Shown here: one piece after another, positions 36,809-49,194 of the stretch
Position numbering within the stretch: position 1 is the first letter of the stretch
Layout: the number at the start of each line of letters is the position of its first letter
From: Cordylochernes scorpioides
Lineage: Eukaryota; Arthropoda; Arachnida; Pseudoscorpiones; Chernetidae
Assembly: GCA_030710605.1 (NCBI GenBank)
Contig: CP092863.1
Coordinates: 113,212,010 to 113,276,009 of the forward strand
Length of the DNA: 64,000 nucleotides
Direction: 5' to 3'
The notes under the pieces: generated by a model
Told to the model about the DNA's origin: nothing
The model's database searches: none
Seen by the model: only the letters and a program-made list of their open reading frames with translations
Made by a program: the position numbers and the translations under genes

Positions 36809-37685
36809 AAAGAGGTTACTCCTCCAATTTTCAAGTGGAAACATTTTTTCGTGATCAGTATTTCATAGGCTTCTCTGTATCAAAATAGTTTGGATCCATT
36901 CTATCGCTATTTGTGCGCTGTAATATACGATATCACGTTGAAAAGAAAAAAAAAGATGCATAATGAGAGCCTCAAACTCATTTAATGTTAATATTTTAAT
37001 AAATCATATATTATTACAAAATTAATAAATATATAAAATATACAGATTGAAGATAGTACTTAGTTCCATTCTCATCAAGGCTGTGTAACACAATTACCTA
37101 ATTCGAAATTCAGTCTTGGATTATTTCCACAAGACACTGAACTTCGAATTCGGCAATTGTTCATTTGACGTCTTGTCAATTTAGAAAGGTAGAGACAGAC
37201 AGATATATTCGGCTGTGACGTGGCTTCTTGAGTTGATCCAGCTGGGTTTGAAACAACAAAGGCGACTGTTTAACCAATAGTCATTTCTGTAAATGCTTGT
37301 CCGCATTTCTCCGCTCAACGTCTCCACAAGGACAACCAGTTAGCAGTGGCACAGAAAAAAATATTTTTATTTATATCCAAGATGAAAAAAAGTTGGTTAA
37401 CGCAATTTCCTGTATCTTGCATATGTCACCAACCACCCGGATATAATTAAATTCAGATGAGCAAACAAGAGAGAAAACGTATCATTTAAATGTCTTAATG
37501 GTATTTGCCGATTCTAGGTTGTCATAGCATTTATATGACTAACAAACTAGCCCATAAGTTAAAAGCCTTAGTTGAAGCTAAGGCAGGCAGCGAGAAAGAC
37601 CTCGCGAAAGAAAAAGGATTGGAATAGGAAGGCCACTTCACCTCCCACAGATTGCCAATCCGTCAACAGGCTTGCTTCATTCCAC
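36809..37685. other. Intergenic DNA, no gene recognised
   Basis: AT-rich. Only a small hairpin (GCCTTAGTTGAAGCTAAGGC at 37565-37584) stands out. Confidence 0.5.
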
Positions 37686-37689
37686 CTTG

Positions 37690-39955
37690 GCTAGGCCTAT
37701 TTCTGGCCTCCCGTTTCCTCACCTCGGCGGCCCATCGCACCCATGTTCCTCATTAGTTAACATTGCCATAGACTTCCCCTGGCCTTGTAGAATTGGTTCT
37801 TACTGGTTTCTGCGGCCCATTATACCCATGTTGTTCATTAGTCAATTCTGCCAATGACTTCCCCCGGCCTTGTAGAATGGGTTCTTACTGGTTTCTGCGG
37901 CCCATTATACCCATGTTCCTCATTAGTCAATCCTTCCAATGACCACCCCTGGCCTTGTAGAATGGGTTCCAACTGGTTTCTGTGGCCCATCGCACCCATG
38001 TTCCTCATTAGTCAATTCTGCCAATGACTTCCCCTAGCCTTGTAGAATGGGTTCTTACTGGTTTCTGTGGCCCATCGGACCCAGGTTGTTCATTAGTTAA
38101 TTCTGCCAATGACTTCCCCCGGCCTTGTAGAATGGGTTCCAACTGGTTTCTGTGGCCCATCGCACCCATGTTCCTCATTAGTCAACACTGCCATAGACTT
38201 CCCCCGGCCTTGTAGAATGGGTTCTTACTGGTTTCTGTGGTCCATCGCACCCAGGTTGTTCATTAGTTAATTCTGCCAATGACTTCCCCTGGCCTTGTAG
38301 AATGGGTTCTTACTGGTTTCTGTGGCCCATCGCACCCATGTTGTTCATTAGTCAATTCTGCCAATGACTTCCCCTGGCCTTGTAGAATGGGTTCTTACTG
38401 TTTCTGCGGCCCATTATACCCATGTTCCTCATTAGTCAATTCTGCCAATAACTTCCCCGGCCTTGTAGAATGAGTTCTTACTGGTTTCTGTGGCTCATCG
38501 CACCTACGTTCCACATTAGTTAATTCTGCCAATGACTTCCCCTGGCCTTGTAGAATGGGTTCCTACTGGTTTCTGCGGCCCATCACACCCATGCTTCTCA
38601 TTAGTTAACACTGCCATAGACTTCCCCCGGCCTTGTAGAATGGTTTCTTACTGGTTTCTGTGGCCCATCGCACCTATGTTGTTCATTAGTCAATTCTGCC
38701 AATGACTTCTCCCAGCCTTGTAGGGTGGGTTCTTACTGGTTTCTGTGGCCCATCGCACCCATGTTGTTCATTAGTCAATTCTGCCAATGACTTCCCCCGG
38801 CCTTGTAGAATGGGTTCTTACTGGTTTCTGCGGCCCATCGCACCCATGTTGTTCATTAGTCAACACTGCCATAGACTTCCCCCGGCCTTGTAGAATGGGT
38901 TCCTACTGGTTTCTGTGGCCCATCGCACCCATGTTGTTTATTAGTCAATTCTGCCAATGACTGCCCCCGGCCTTGTAGAATGGGTTCTCACTTGTTTCTG
39001 TGGCCCATCGCACCCATTTTGTTCATTATTCAATTCTGCCAATGACTTCCCCCGGCCTTGTAGAATGGGTTCCTACTGGTTTCTGTGGCCCAACGCACCC
39101 ATGTTGTTCATTAGTCAATTCTGCCATTGACTTCCCCTGACCTTGTAGAATGGGTTTTCACTTGTTTCTGTGGCCCACGCACCTATGTTCTTCATTAGTC
39201 AATTCTGCCAATTACTTCCCTCGACCTTGTAGAATGGGTTTTTACTGGTTTTACGGCCCATCGTACCCATTTTCCTCATTAGTCAATTCTTCAAATGAAT
39301 TCCTCTGGCCTTGTAAAATGGGTTCCTACTGGTTTCTGTGGCCCGTCGTACCCATGTTGTTCATTAGTCAACACTGCCATAGACTTCCCCTGGCCTTGTA
39401 GAATGGGTTCCTACTGGTTTCTGTGGCCCATCGCACCCATGTTGTTCATTAGTCAATTCTGCCAATGACTTCCCCTGGCCTTGTAGAATGGGTTCTTAAT
39501 GGTTTCTGTGGCCCATCGTACCCAGGTTGTTCATTAGTCAATTCTGCCAATGACTTACCCTGGCCTTGTAGAATGGGTTATTACTGGTTTCTGTGGCCCA
39601 TCGTACCCAGGTTGTTCATTAGTCAATTCTTTCAATGATTTCCCCTGGCCTTGTAGAATGGGTTCTTACTGGTTTCTGTCGCTCATCGCACCCATGTTCC
39701 TCATTAGTTAACTCTGCCATAGACCCTACCGGCCTTGTAGAATGGGTTCTTACTGGTTTCTGCGGCCCATCACCCCCATGTTTCTCATTAGTCAACACTG
39801 CCATAGATTTCCCCCGGCCTTGTAGAGTGGATTCTTACTGGTTTCTGTGGCCCATCGCACCCATGTTCCTCACTGCCATCGACTTCCCCCGGCCTTGTAG
39901 AATGGGTTCTTACTGGTTTCTGTGGCCCATTGCACCCATGTTCCTCATTAATCTT
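37690..39955. repeat. 85-bp satellite, ~26 copies
   Basis: The CATTAGT landmark recurs at 37751, 37836, 37921 and 38006, an exact 85-bp period. Each unit contains GGCCTTGTAGAATGGGTTCT, TACTGGTTTCTG and GGCCCATCGCACCCATG. Alternating variants (TTCCTC or TTGTTC; AACACTGCCATAGA or AATTCTGCCAATGA) suggest higher-order organisation. The period is not a multiple of three, so the many open frames are artefacts. Confidence 0.97.
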
Positions 39956-40078
39956 TGATATAGGTGTCATAGAAATTGCAGAGGACGTCCTTTTCTCATT
40001 GTTTCAATAGCGCAAGGGTTTAAATTGCATATGATAAATTAAAAATGCTGTTTTTATATGAAAAAAAAAAAATTCTGA

Positions 40079-40297
40079 AAACAAAAAATAATTAAAAACG
40101 GCTTCCGAGGATAAGTTTCTTGCTTTATTATATATTCTCTCAAGCTTTCGGGTTTTATAAACCTGTCTACAGCAGTATATTGCAAACACACTTTCGTCAA
40201 ATATTCCTTTAGAAGGGTTTATAATACCTGAAAGCCTAAGATAATATATAATAAAGCAAGAAAAACCTATCCTTGGAAGCCGTTATAAATAATTTTT
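40079..40297. mobile_element. Foldback MITE, ~85-bp arms
   Basis: AACGGCTTCCGAGGATAAGT left and CCTATCCTTGGAAGCCGTT right are complementary, continuing inward through CTTGCTTTATTATATATTCT and its complement. The loop is near 40165-40215. Confidence 0.85.
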
Positions 40298-40625
40298 TAT
40301 TTTTTTTATAATGAAAACTTCAGCTAAAATGAGAAGGAAGAAACAGTTCGTTAAGAAAGTTTCTCAAAGAGCGATTGTGCCGCAGCAGTTTAGTAAGGCA
40401 GGGGGAGAATGGGGTTATTCTGGGAGTGTGTCCCCTGGTCCACCACCCCCACCGCTGTGACAGACACGTGTCGAGCTGCTTAAATTTAGACTTACGTCAC
40501 CCTCATGCTAGGCCTTGTAGCTGCTGCTTATACTGCCTTCTCTTTAGGTCATCCTCTCCCAAGTTCTCGATTGTGTGGAGCTTCTATGCTTGCAATTCAA
40601 TACTCATCACCTTTATAAAAAATTA

Positions 40626-40955
40626 TCCCTACTACGGGCCATGATAATCATGATGGGTAGTAGTTGGCGAATGCTTTCCCTAGTACATGTGGTGCGGGTC
40701 ATGCAAATCATGATGGGTAGTAGTTGGCGACTGATTTTACTGTAAATGCAGGACATGTCTATACATAAGGAAAGTGCTATTCTACTTTTGCACTTATATG
40801 TGTGCCAGAGCACCGTTTGATTTTACTTTCAGTCACTGGAATGAGACTTTTTTCAAGAATTGGGTCTATTGGAGCAAATTTAATTTACTAGAAAAGTTCT
40901 CAATATCGGATTCGATCCGGATCGTACCTGTCAAATTCCGCATTGGGCGTACTTA
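40626..40955 (-). repeat. tRNA-derived SINE, copy 3 (inverted)
   Basis: On the minus strand the body matches copies 1 and 2 (TTACAGTAAAATCAGTCGCC, ACTACTACCCATCATGATT). The 3' part CATGATGGGTAGTAGTTGGC (plus strand) is present twice, near 40650 and 40708, an internal duplication. The tRNA head is at the high-coordinate end (GGATTCGATCCGG at about 40909-40921). Confidence 0.75.
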
Positions 40956-40959
40956 GATA

Positions 40960-41850
40960 ACATTTTAAAATCATAAAAACTTCATTTTAATTTTCACTCA
41001 AAAGAGATTATTAATAAAATCCAACGCTCTAATGCGTTTAATATATGCATTGCTTTAATGTCTTCAATGATTGGTTGTGCACATGAATATCCTCTCGCAC
41101 GTTGCATTCTGGCCTAACTTCACCAACTGAAATTCAGAAGTTTCATGACTCCTTTCGTAGGATGCAGCGAAATTGAAGTGTACCCAGGTTGAAACCATGG
41201 TTGGCTTATTTGTCTTGGCTTTGCTTTAAATCGCTCTGCACAGAACTGATCAACAAAATAAATGGGTTCATAGAGATCCAATCTTTTAATGCATTTATTA
41301 AAAGGATAAATCGTCTATTTTTTACATAAGACATTTTAACGCATTTTAAGTACAAAGTTTTCATTTGCGTGAGTTGAATGGATAAAATTTACTCCAAACC
41401 CTTTCTTCTGGGAGGCATTGTGGAAGTTGGCGTACAAAAATTGGCTTTATTAATTTTGTACAGTATACTCTTTTACTATTGGTATTGTAGTTAATGTTTG
41501 TGTGCCTATTGCAAATATCATCTTTTATATTATATCTTAAGATGTCGGAATTTTGTTCTCAACATATATAAGCAATGGACAAAGAGAGCTGATTTAACAG
41601 GTGCCACCTCGAAACGAGTTTTTAACCGCGACCTTAATTATAGAATCACCTGTAGCTAGAACTTCGAGCCCTAGAATTCCCAGTTTAAGAATATGGCTTT
41701 GGCATAACTGTCCGTAGAATTGGATACTTTCATCCAAAAAATATATCTACAAACATGAAGTACTTCAATGGGAAGTCTAGCATCACACATTGGTAGAAAG
41801 AATTCTCAAGAAATACGACCCTAGAATTAACGTAGAAAAAATAAACCGAT
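40960..41850. other. Intergenic DNA
   Basis: No gene or repeat recognised. Confidence 0.45.
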
Positions 41851-41853
41851 ATA

Positions 41854-42045
41854 CACTCATGGACAAAACATAAGGAAGTTTCATATTTTGATGTCGCGGG
41901 TTTAAGGAGCCAGAGGCAATTTTGTTCACACTTGGTTATCTCATGTGTCTTCAATAAATGTCACTATAATATCTTTCAGAGTTATTGTCTGAATCCCGAT
42001 ATACATGCTAAAAAGTACAGCTTCCTTAAGTTTTGTTCATAAGTT
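41854..42045. mobile_element. MITE, compact copy of the CTCATGGACAAAAC family
   Basis: Starts CACTCATGGACAAAACATAA after TA and ends with CCTTAAGTTTTGTTCATAAG before TA, about 192 bp. The interior holds GTGTCTTCAATAAATGTCAC and GAATCCCGATATACATGCTA, i.e. the subterminal unit that is tandemly amplified at 15.5 and 18.3 kb. Confidence 0.85.
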
Positions 42046-42069
42046 TATATATAAATCTATTAAAAATAA

Positions 42070-42260
42070 AAAAGGCATATCCTGACCATGAGCACATGTG
42101 CTTTACAGGATTGGCCAAATATCAGGGAACAGGCTAAATCAATGTTTAGTTGATTTCTGTTCCACCAGATGGCGCTCTGCCTTCTGTAAAGCACATGTGC
42201 TCCTGGTCAGGATATGCCTTTTTTTTTTTAATTTTTAATATCAACACCTGACCTTTTTAT
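42070..42260 (+). mobile_element. Hammerhead family 2 element, part without ribozyme
   Basis: GGCATATCCTGACCATGAGC, TTGGCCAAATATCAGGGAAC, CCACCAGATGGCGCTCTGCC, TGCTCCTGGTCAGGATATGC and CAACACCTGACCTTTTTAT all recur in the ribozyme copy at 49783-50160. Its two ends are inverted copies of each other, giving a short foldback. Confidence 0.75.
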
Positions 42261-42269
42261 TATTATTTT

Positions 42270-42830
42270 TTTCTATAATATTTTTCATAGAAATCTATAG
42301 ATCTGGTACATTGAGGATATTTCATGTATTACTGCTAAAGGTGTCTCATAGTGATATTTCAAACAATTCTTATAATACACTAGTTTCCAAAATTTAAAAA
42401 AATATACAAACATTATATTTGGTATAGAACTCTATTTTGGTAAAGATAAAAATCAAAATTGTCGAACTTATACAAATTTAGCTCAAAATTTTATTTTTGA
42501 ACTTATACCTAGACGAATTTTTAATAATCATTCTTGATAACCACTTTTCTGCATGTGTGTATTAGAATATCAGAAATGTTGTTCTTTTTAAAATCTTTAA
42601 AGATTTTAAAAAGAAAACTCGGACATAGTGATTTCATTCGAATTTTTACGATGGTAAAGTTTCTTCTAGATACACTGGCTACAAAAATATCGCATCCTCT
42701 AGAAATACTATGTAAATATTCTGAAAATTGGTGAGCTATATAATGTAAAAATAATTTATTGGAATTTTTCAAAAAAGGAATGTAAATTTATTTAGATATA
42801 CAGCTTTTATCAACATTTGGTGTGTCCTTT
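42270..42830. other. AT-rich DNA, possibly Tc1 3' flank
   Basis: No gene. May contain the 3' end of the Tc1 element that follows, but I could not identify a terminal repeat. 42580-42620 holds a short palindrome (TTTTTAAAATCTTTAAAGAT). Confidence 0.4.
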
Positions 42831-42839
42831 GGCCTATAT

Positions 42840-43560
42840 TCAAGCAGCTACACGGTGAGTAATACTGTCATGCAGTTTTTTTTATGGCTTCTTGTAGACC
42901 AAGCCAATTCATTTTTTTTGCCGAAGCTATTGAAGATTGCTTGGCTATGAAAATTGCCAAATTTCCTTACCCATCATGTTCCATACATGCTCAATTGGGG
43001 AAAGATTTGGGAAACATGCGGGCCCGGGAAGAATGTCTACCTTTTGAAGGAAGGCTCATGAGATGTTGGCTGTATGTGGTCGGGCATTATCTTGTTGGAA
43101 AATGGCATTATTAGTCTGATCAATAAATGATAACACAACAAGTTGCAACACATCTGTATTGTATAGCTGAGCAGTCATTGTACCCTGAATAGATACTAAA
43201 GGGGCCCTACTTTCAAATTTGATGCCACCCTATTCCATGAAGCCAGGGTTTCTAACTGTATGCCTTTCCACAATATAGTATCAATGGGATATTTCTTGGG
43301 ACCTACGTCATGAACCCCCAAACTGAATTTAGATTACTCAGAAAAATAAAAAAATTCCATTCTTGGGTCCAAAGACGTCGCTCTTCACACCAGCTTAACC
43401 TGTGATTCTGTGTCTGGCAGAGAATGAGAGAGCCGAGACTACGGAGTTATATTTCGATAAGACGGTCATTAACGGTGTTCAGAGATGGTCCATTCTGCAC
43501 ATGTAGAGCTGTATTGGTACAGTCCTGTTTGATACAATCATCCTTCGAATTCTCCTATTT
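42840..43560 (-). pseudogene. Tc1-like transposase, decayed
   Basis: On the minus strand, with frameshifts, the order is: SLNTVNDRLIE; QNHRLSWCEERRLWTQEWN; FMTxVPRNIPL; WHGIGWHQI (from GFMVWGGI); then FQQDNARPHTA; and PNLSPIEHVWNMMGKEI with the stop at 42840. These are the central and C-terminal blocks of a Tc1-family DDE transposase. The second Asp and terminal Glu are still visible, about 32 residues apart as read here rather than the usual 34. Multiple stops make it inactive. The 136-bp satellite begins about 65 bp beyond its 5' side. Confidence 0.75.
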
Positions 43561-43624
43561 TCTCTCTGTTATTACTCTAGGGAGACCCGAAACAGGTTTT
43601 CTTGAACTTTTATATTTCTTTGAG

Positions 43625-46545
43625 CACTGGGACCAACTAGGTTCAACTAGACCCACGAGGTCAAGCCAGACACACAAACGTTCAGTCAGAGCTAGATTCC
43701 AGTCAAATACCTGACATAGAGGTCCAGCCTGACCTATGAGAACTATCCAATTACACGGGTTATGACCATACACGGAGGTCCAACTAGACACACGAAGTGT
43801 AGCCAAATACACGACGTTCAGTCAAAGCTAGATGCCAGTCAAATACCTGACATAGAGGTCCAGCCTGACCTATGAGAACTATCCAATTACACGGGTTATG
43901 ACCATACACGGAGGTCCAACTAGACACACGAAGTGTAGCCAAATACACGACGTTCAGTCAGAGCTAGATGCCAGTCAAATACATGACATAGAGGTCCAGC
44001 CTGACCTATGAGAACTAGCCAAATACACGGGTTATGACCATACACGGAGGTCCAACTAGACACACGAAGTGTAGCCAAATACACGACGTTCAGTCAGAGC
44101 TAGATGCCAGTCAAATACCTGACATAGAGGTCCAGCCTGACCCATGAGAACTAGCCAATTACACGGGTTATGACCATACACGGAGGTCCAACTAGACCAA
44201 CGAAGTGTAGCCAAATACACGACGTTCAGTAAGGGCTAGATGCGAGTCAAATACCTGACATAGAGGTCCAGCCTGACCTATGAGAACTATCCAATTACAC
44301 GGGTTATGACCATACACGGAGGTCCAACTAGACCCACGAAGTGTAGCCAAATACACGACGTTCACTCAGAGCTAGATGCCAGTCAAATACCAGACATAGA
44401 GGTCCAGCCTGACCCATGAGAACTAGCCAATTACACGGGTTATGACCATACACGGAGGTCCAACTAGACACGCGAAGTGTAGCCAAATACACGACGTTCA
44501 CTCAAAGCTAGATGCCAGTCAAATACCTGACATAGAGGTCCAGCCAGACCCATGTGAACTATCCAATTACACGGGTTATGACCATACACGGAGATCCAAC
44601 TAGACACACGAAGTGTAGCCAAATACACGACGTTCAGTCAGAGCTAGATACCAGTCAAATACCTGACATAGAGGTCCAGCCAGACCCATGTGAACTATCC
44701 AATTACACGGGTTATGACCATACACGGAGGTCCAACTAGACACACGAAGTGTAGCCAAATACACGACGTTCAGTCAGAGCTAGATGCCAGTCAAATACCT
44801 GACATAGAGGTCCAGCCTGACCTATGAGAACTAGCCAATTACACGGGTTATGACCATACACGGAGGTCCAACTAGACACACGAAGTGTAGCCAAATACAC
44901 GACGTTCAGTCAGAGCTAGATGCCAGTCAAATACCTGACATAGAGGTCCAGCCTGACCTATGAGAACTATCCAATTACACGGGTTATGACCATACACGGA
45001 GGTCCAACAAGACACACGAAGTGTAGCCAAATACACGACGTTCAGTCAGAGCTAGATGCCAGTCAAATACCTGACATAGAGGTCCAGCCTGACCTATGAG
45101 AACTAGCCAAATACACGGGTTATGACCATACACGGAGGTCCAACTAGACACACGAAGTGTAGCCAAATACACGACGTTCAGTCAGAGCTAGATGCCAGTC
45201 AAATACCTGACATAGAGGTCCAGCCTGACCCATGAGAACTAGCCAATTACACGGGTTATGACCATACACGGAGGTCCAACTAGACCAACGAAGTGTAGCC
45301 AAATACACGACGTTCAGTAAGGGCTAGATGCCAGTCAAATACCTGACATAGAGGTCCAGCCTGACCCATGAGAACTAGCCAATTACACGGGTTATGACCA
45401 TACACGGAGGTCCAACTAGACCAACGAAGTGTAGCCAAATACACGACGTTCAGTAAGGGCTAGATGCCAGTCAAATACCTGACATAGAGGTCCAGCCTGA
45501 CCCATGAGAACTAGCCAATTACACGGGTTATGACCATACACGGAGGTCCAACTAGACCAACGAAGTGTAGCCAAATACACGACGTTCAGTAAGGGCTAGA
45601 GATGCCAGTCAAATACCTGACATAGAGGTCCAGCCTGACCTATGAGAACTATCCAATTACACGGGTTATGACCATACACGGAGGTCCAACTAGACCAACG
45701 AAGTGTAGCCAAATACACGACGTTCAGTCAGAGCTAGATGCCAGTCAAATACCTGACATAGAGGTCCAGCCTGACCTATGAGAACTAGCCAAATACACGG
45801 GTTATGACCATACACGGAGGTCCAACTAGACACACGAAGTGTAGCCAAATACACGACGTTCAGTCAGAGCTAGATGCCAGTCAAATACCTGACATAGAGG
45901 TCCAGCCTGACCCATGAGAACTAGCCAATTACACGGGTTATGACCATACACGGAGGTCCAACTAGACCAACGAAGTGTAGCCAAATACACGACGTTCAGT
46001 AAGGGCTAGATGCCAGTCAAATACCTGACATAGAGGTCCAGCCTGACCTATGAGAACTATCCAATTACACGGGTTATGACCATACACGCAGGTCCAACTA
46101 GACCAACGAAGTGTAGCCAAATACACGACGTTCACTCAGAGCTAGATGCCAGTCAAATACCAGACATAGAGGTCCAGCCTGACCCATGAGAACTATCCAA
46201 TTACACGGGTTATGACCATACACGGAGGTCCAACTAGGCACACGAAGTGCAGCCAAATACACGACGTTCAGTCAGAGCTAGATGCCAGTCAAATACCTGA
46301 CATAGAGGTCCAGCCTGACCCATGAGAACTAGCCAATTACACGGGTTATGACGATACACGGAGGTCCAACTAGACACACGAAGTGTAGCCAAATACACGA
46401 CGTTCAGTCAGAGCTAGATACCAGTCAAATACCTGACATAGAGGTCCAGCCTGACCCATGAGAACTAGCCAATTACACGGGTTATGACCATACAAAAAGA
46501 TCCAACTAGACACACGAAGTGCAGCCAAATACACCGGGTCAACAA
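43625..46545. repeat. 136-bp satellite, ~21 copies
   Basis: The ACGACGTTCA landmark recurs at 43811, 43947 and 44083, a 136-bp period. Each unit carries CTAGATGCCAGTCAAATACC, ATAGAGGTCCAGCCTGACC, ATTACACGGGTTATGACCAT and GGAGGTCCAACTAGACACAC. The first and last copies are degenerate. Within a unit similar blocks recur about every 20-23 bp (TCCAACTAGACACACGA, GTAGCCAAATACACGA, GTCAAATACCTGACA), suggesting growth from a shorter motif. Open frames on the minus strand arise from low stop density and are not genes. Confidence 0.97.
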
Positions 46546-46745
46546 GACATACGAAGTCCAAACATCCATAAGCTGTCTAACATACACACGATGTTCAGAA
46601 AGATCTTGGCAGCCCCAGCAAACACACAAGAGCCAGAACGAGACACATCCTGCCCTTCTATACCTGGTGTAGTTTGCCACAGGTTGCCCAGTCAGAAACA
46701 CAAGTTCTAACCAGACCTAAAGTCCACCTATACCTTTGGTGGTTC
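46546..46745. repeat. Diverged edge of the satellite
   Basis: Continues the CACACGA/AAGTCCA-type short motifs (GACATACGAAGTCCAAACAT, ACACACGATGTTCAG) without the 136-bp order. Confidence 0.55.
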
Positions 46746-46749
46746 AGTT

Positions 46750-47630
46750 AGACCGAATATTTCTCCAAAGCATAGGTTATGTAACTAACCTATATATTAG
46801 GTTGAAAACATCAGGGTTCCAGAGGAATAAGTTTTTTTTTAATTAATTATTTTTTTAAAGAAACTTATCCCCGGAAGCCTTTTTTTCAACTTAAAAAATG
46901 ATGTAGAGAATTATTTTTATGAATTTGTATATGCAAAAACCTCTAGGAGAGATAACCTACCAAACATTTTTAATTCACTCAAGGAAATTTAATATAAAAG
47001 TTATAAAGTAAAAACAAAATAGATTATAATTGTGAAAAATATTTGTCTATAATACAACATCATTATTCTATTCAAATTTGAAAACCCACTTCAATTATAC
47101 AACGGAATTCCAATAAGTGATAGAATTGCCAAGATATAAAATCCTGCCAGGTGTAACATTTAATTGGACTATATCGCACGGAGTGTCTATAAAAATGATA
47201 CGGATTTTCACTTATATATATTTAAAAAAAGATAATTTCATCAAGAAATTATAAACCAAAGCAAGTGATCTTTATCAGGGCACACACGTCTTCATGTGCT
47301 TGATCGGCCTACTTTCCGATATGTTCACCGCGTTCTTCTTATCTTGCTTCTTGGAGGAGGAATTTGATAAGAAATTCCATTCTTATTTCTAAACAAGCGA
47401 AGTTAAGAGTTTGTTATCTTGTTACTGTGGAAACATGTTTTAAAATATTTGAGGTATCATTTTGACCCCAGAAAGCTATTTGCCATCCAGATGTTGCCGA
47501 AATCAATGATGGTTGCAACCAAAGCGACAATAGAGAACCTACCATTATTCGATTTCTAAGAAATATATTCCCAGGATAAATTTATTTTATTCTAAATTAT
47601 TTATTGAATACTATGTATATATGTGTGTGA
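46750..47630. other. AT-rich intergenic DNA
   Basis: No gene recognised. Confidence 0.5.
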
Positions 47631-47649
47631 AAAAAGTAAAAAAAAAAAA

Positions 47650-47931
47650 AAGGTCAGACGTTGATATTAAAAATAAAAAAAGGCATATCCTGACCTCTCA
47701 CATGAAGATTTTATATGGCAGAGCGCCATCTAGTGGAACAAAAATCAACTTGATTTTGGCTTGTTCTATAATATTTAGCCAACCCATTTTCTTGAAAAGA
47801 CAACCACCTACGCGTTTCGGGCTGATGGCCCTCGTCAGCGTGGTGCAGACTGTACTTGAACGACCAAATTTTCAACCAAAAGGCATCCTGAGAAATCAAG
47901 AAATAGGCAGGTAAAAGACCAAATTTATGTA
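47650..47931 (-). mobile_element. Hammerhead family 2 element, minus-strand copy
   Basis: Read on the minus strand: ATTTGGTCTTTTACCTGCCT, the ribozyme (47797-47852), GGGTTGGCTAAATATTATAG, AGATGGCGCTCTGCC and GGTCAGGATATGCC, the same order as 49783-50160. Confidence 0.8.
47797..47852 (-). ncRNA. Type I hammerhead ribozyme, slightly degenerate
   Basis: Core CTGACGA (47838-47832), stem II GGGC-CATCA-GCCC (47831-47819), GAAAC (47818-47814), helix III loop GC, then GTA with cleavage expected after 47809. Stem I pairs 47840-47844 with 47807-47803 (5 bp), but position 1.1 is a G-G mismatch and the outer stem has one mismatch. Catalytic-core bases are intact. Activity is uncertain because of the mismatch next to the cleavage site. 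Confidence 0.65.
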
Positions 47932-49150
47932 TAACTAGACGAATGACCCGGCTTGGCCCGAGAATTCTCCCGAGTGCAATTTCCTTCATTCTGAAAGTAC
48001 ATCAATAATAAATAGTAGAAGTGCCATAGAATAGTAATACAGAAGTAACATATAAACCACAGGCAAAAAGTGTGTGTGATGGTAAAAAATTGTATTATAT
48101 TAGTGTTTAGGTATTTTGATTTAATTTTTTTTTTGCAATCCATTTAGTTGTTTCAAAATCAATATAGTTTAAATAGATGACAGCTTTTCCACCCAACCCC
48201 CGAGGTACCCACCCCAGCGCATTAACCCTTGAAATTGCCTGAGTGTGAGTGACTGCGATGGATCTTAACTGCGATGCCCATCTTCTCAGTAAGAATAAGA
48301 AAAAATAGGTTTATATATAAAAAAATAATCCAAAATACTGGCATGTAAATATTTTCAGTAAAAAATAAAGAGCACATGGAAATTAGGCAAACATATGTTT
48401 GCTAATGACTGCAACTGCATTTTAAACGATTTAAAAAAAAAAGAGATAAAAAAACAAAGGCCAGAACAAAAATCCGTATTTTTTATTGTCTTTTTTCAGT
48501 TGTCTGTTTCGCGATAAACTCAAAAACTACTGAACCAATTGGTACCAAATTTTACATGTCGCTTTTTATAAACCTGAGGAAAATTTTCGGCTACATTTTG
48601 ATTAGTATTTTTGGCTTTTTTTTTTTCGTTTGAAGAACTTTTTCTTTTCTTGAGCGACCAATGAACGTTCCGCTTTTTTTTTTTTCAAGTTGCTTGCGTA
48701 CTTTTTTTAAATAGATATTTATACGAGTGTTACTTTTTTTTACAAAAGTATTGAGAGAGTAATTTATATTACTAAGTTACGGTAATAGTGCACACAATGC
48801 AATTTTTAAAAAAACTTCACGAAATTAGCGTTACTCTAGGTAAATAGTGGCTTTCGTATTTTTTATTAAAGCCATTATTCACATACAGTAACGCTAATTT
48901 CGTAAAGTTTTTTTTAAAATTGCATTGTGTGCACTTTTACCGTAACTTAGTAATATAAATTTCTCGCTCAATACTCAATACTTTTGTAAAAAAAATATCA
49001 GTTCTTCAAATGAAAAAAAAAAAATACTAATCAAAATGTAGCCGAAAATTTTTCTCAGGTTTATAAAAAGCGACATGCAAAATTTGGCACCAATTGATTC
49101 AGTAGTTTTTTAGTTTATCGCGAAACAGACATTGACTTTTATATATAAGA
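47932..49150 (+). mobile_element. Interspersed element with 620-bp internal palindrome
   Basis: Starts AACTAGACGAATGACCCGGC and ends ACATTGACTTTTATATATAA, the same termini as 32039-32750. Between about 48503 and 49131 two long arms are complementary (CTGTTTCGCGATAAACTCAA left; TTAGTTTATCGCGAAACAG right; also GCACACAATGCAATTTTT and its complement), meeting near 48850-48870. The left arm holds extra sequence. No protein. Confidence 0.7.
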
Positions 49151-49194
49151 AGATATGTTTTTTTAGAATATGAATATTTTAAATAACACACTTT

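Noticed and set aside
43555..46700. Repeated MYLATLRVSSW-type peptides on the minus strand
   Set aside because: Produced by the 136-bp satellite. The period is not divisible by three and the frames restart in each unit.
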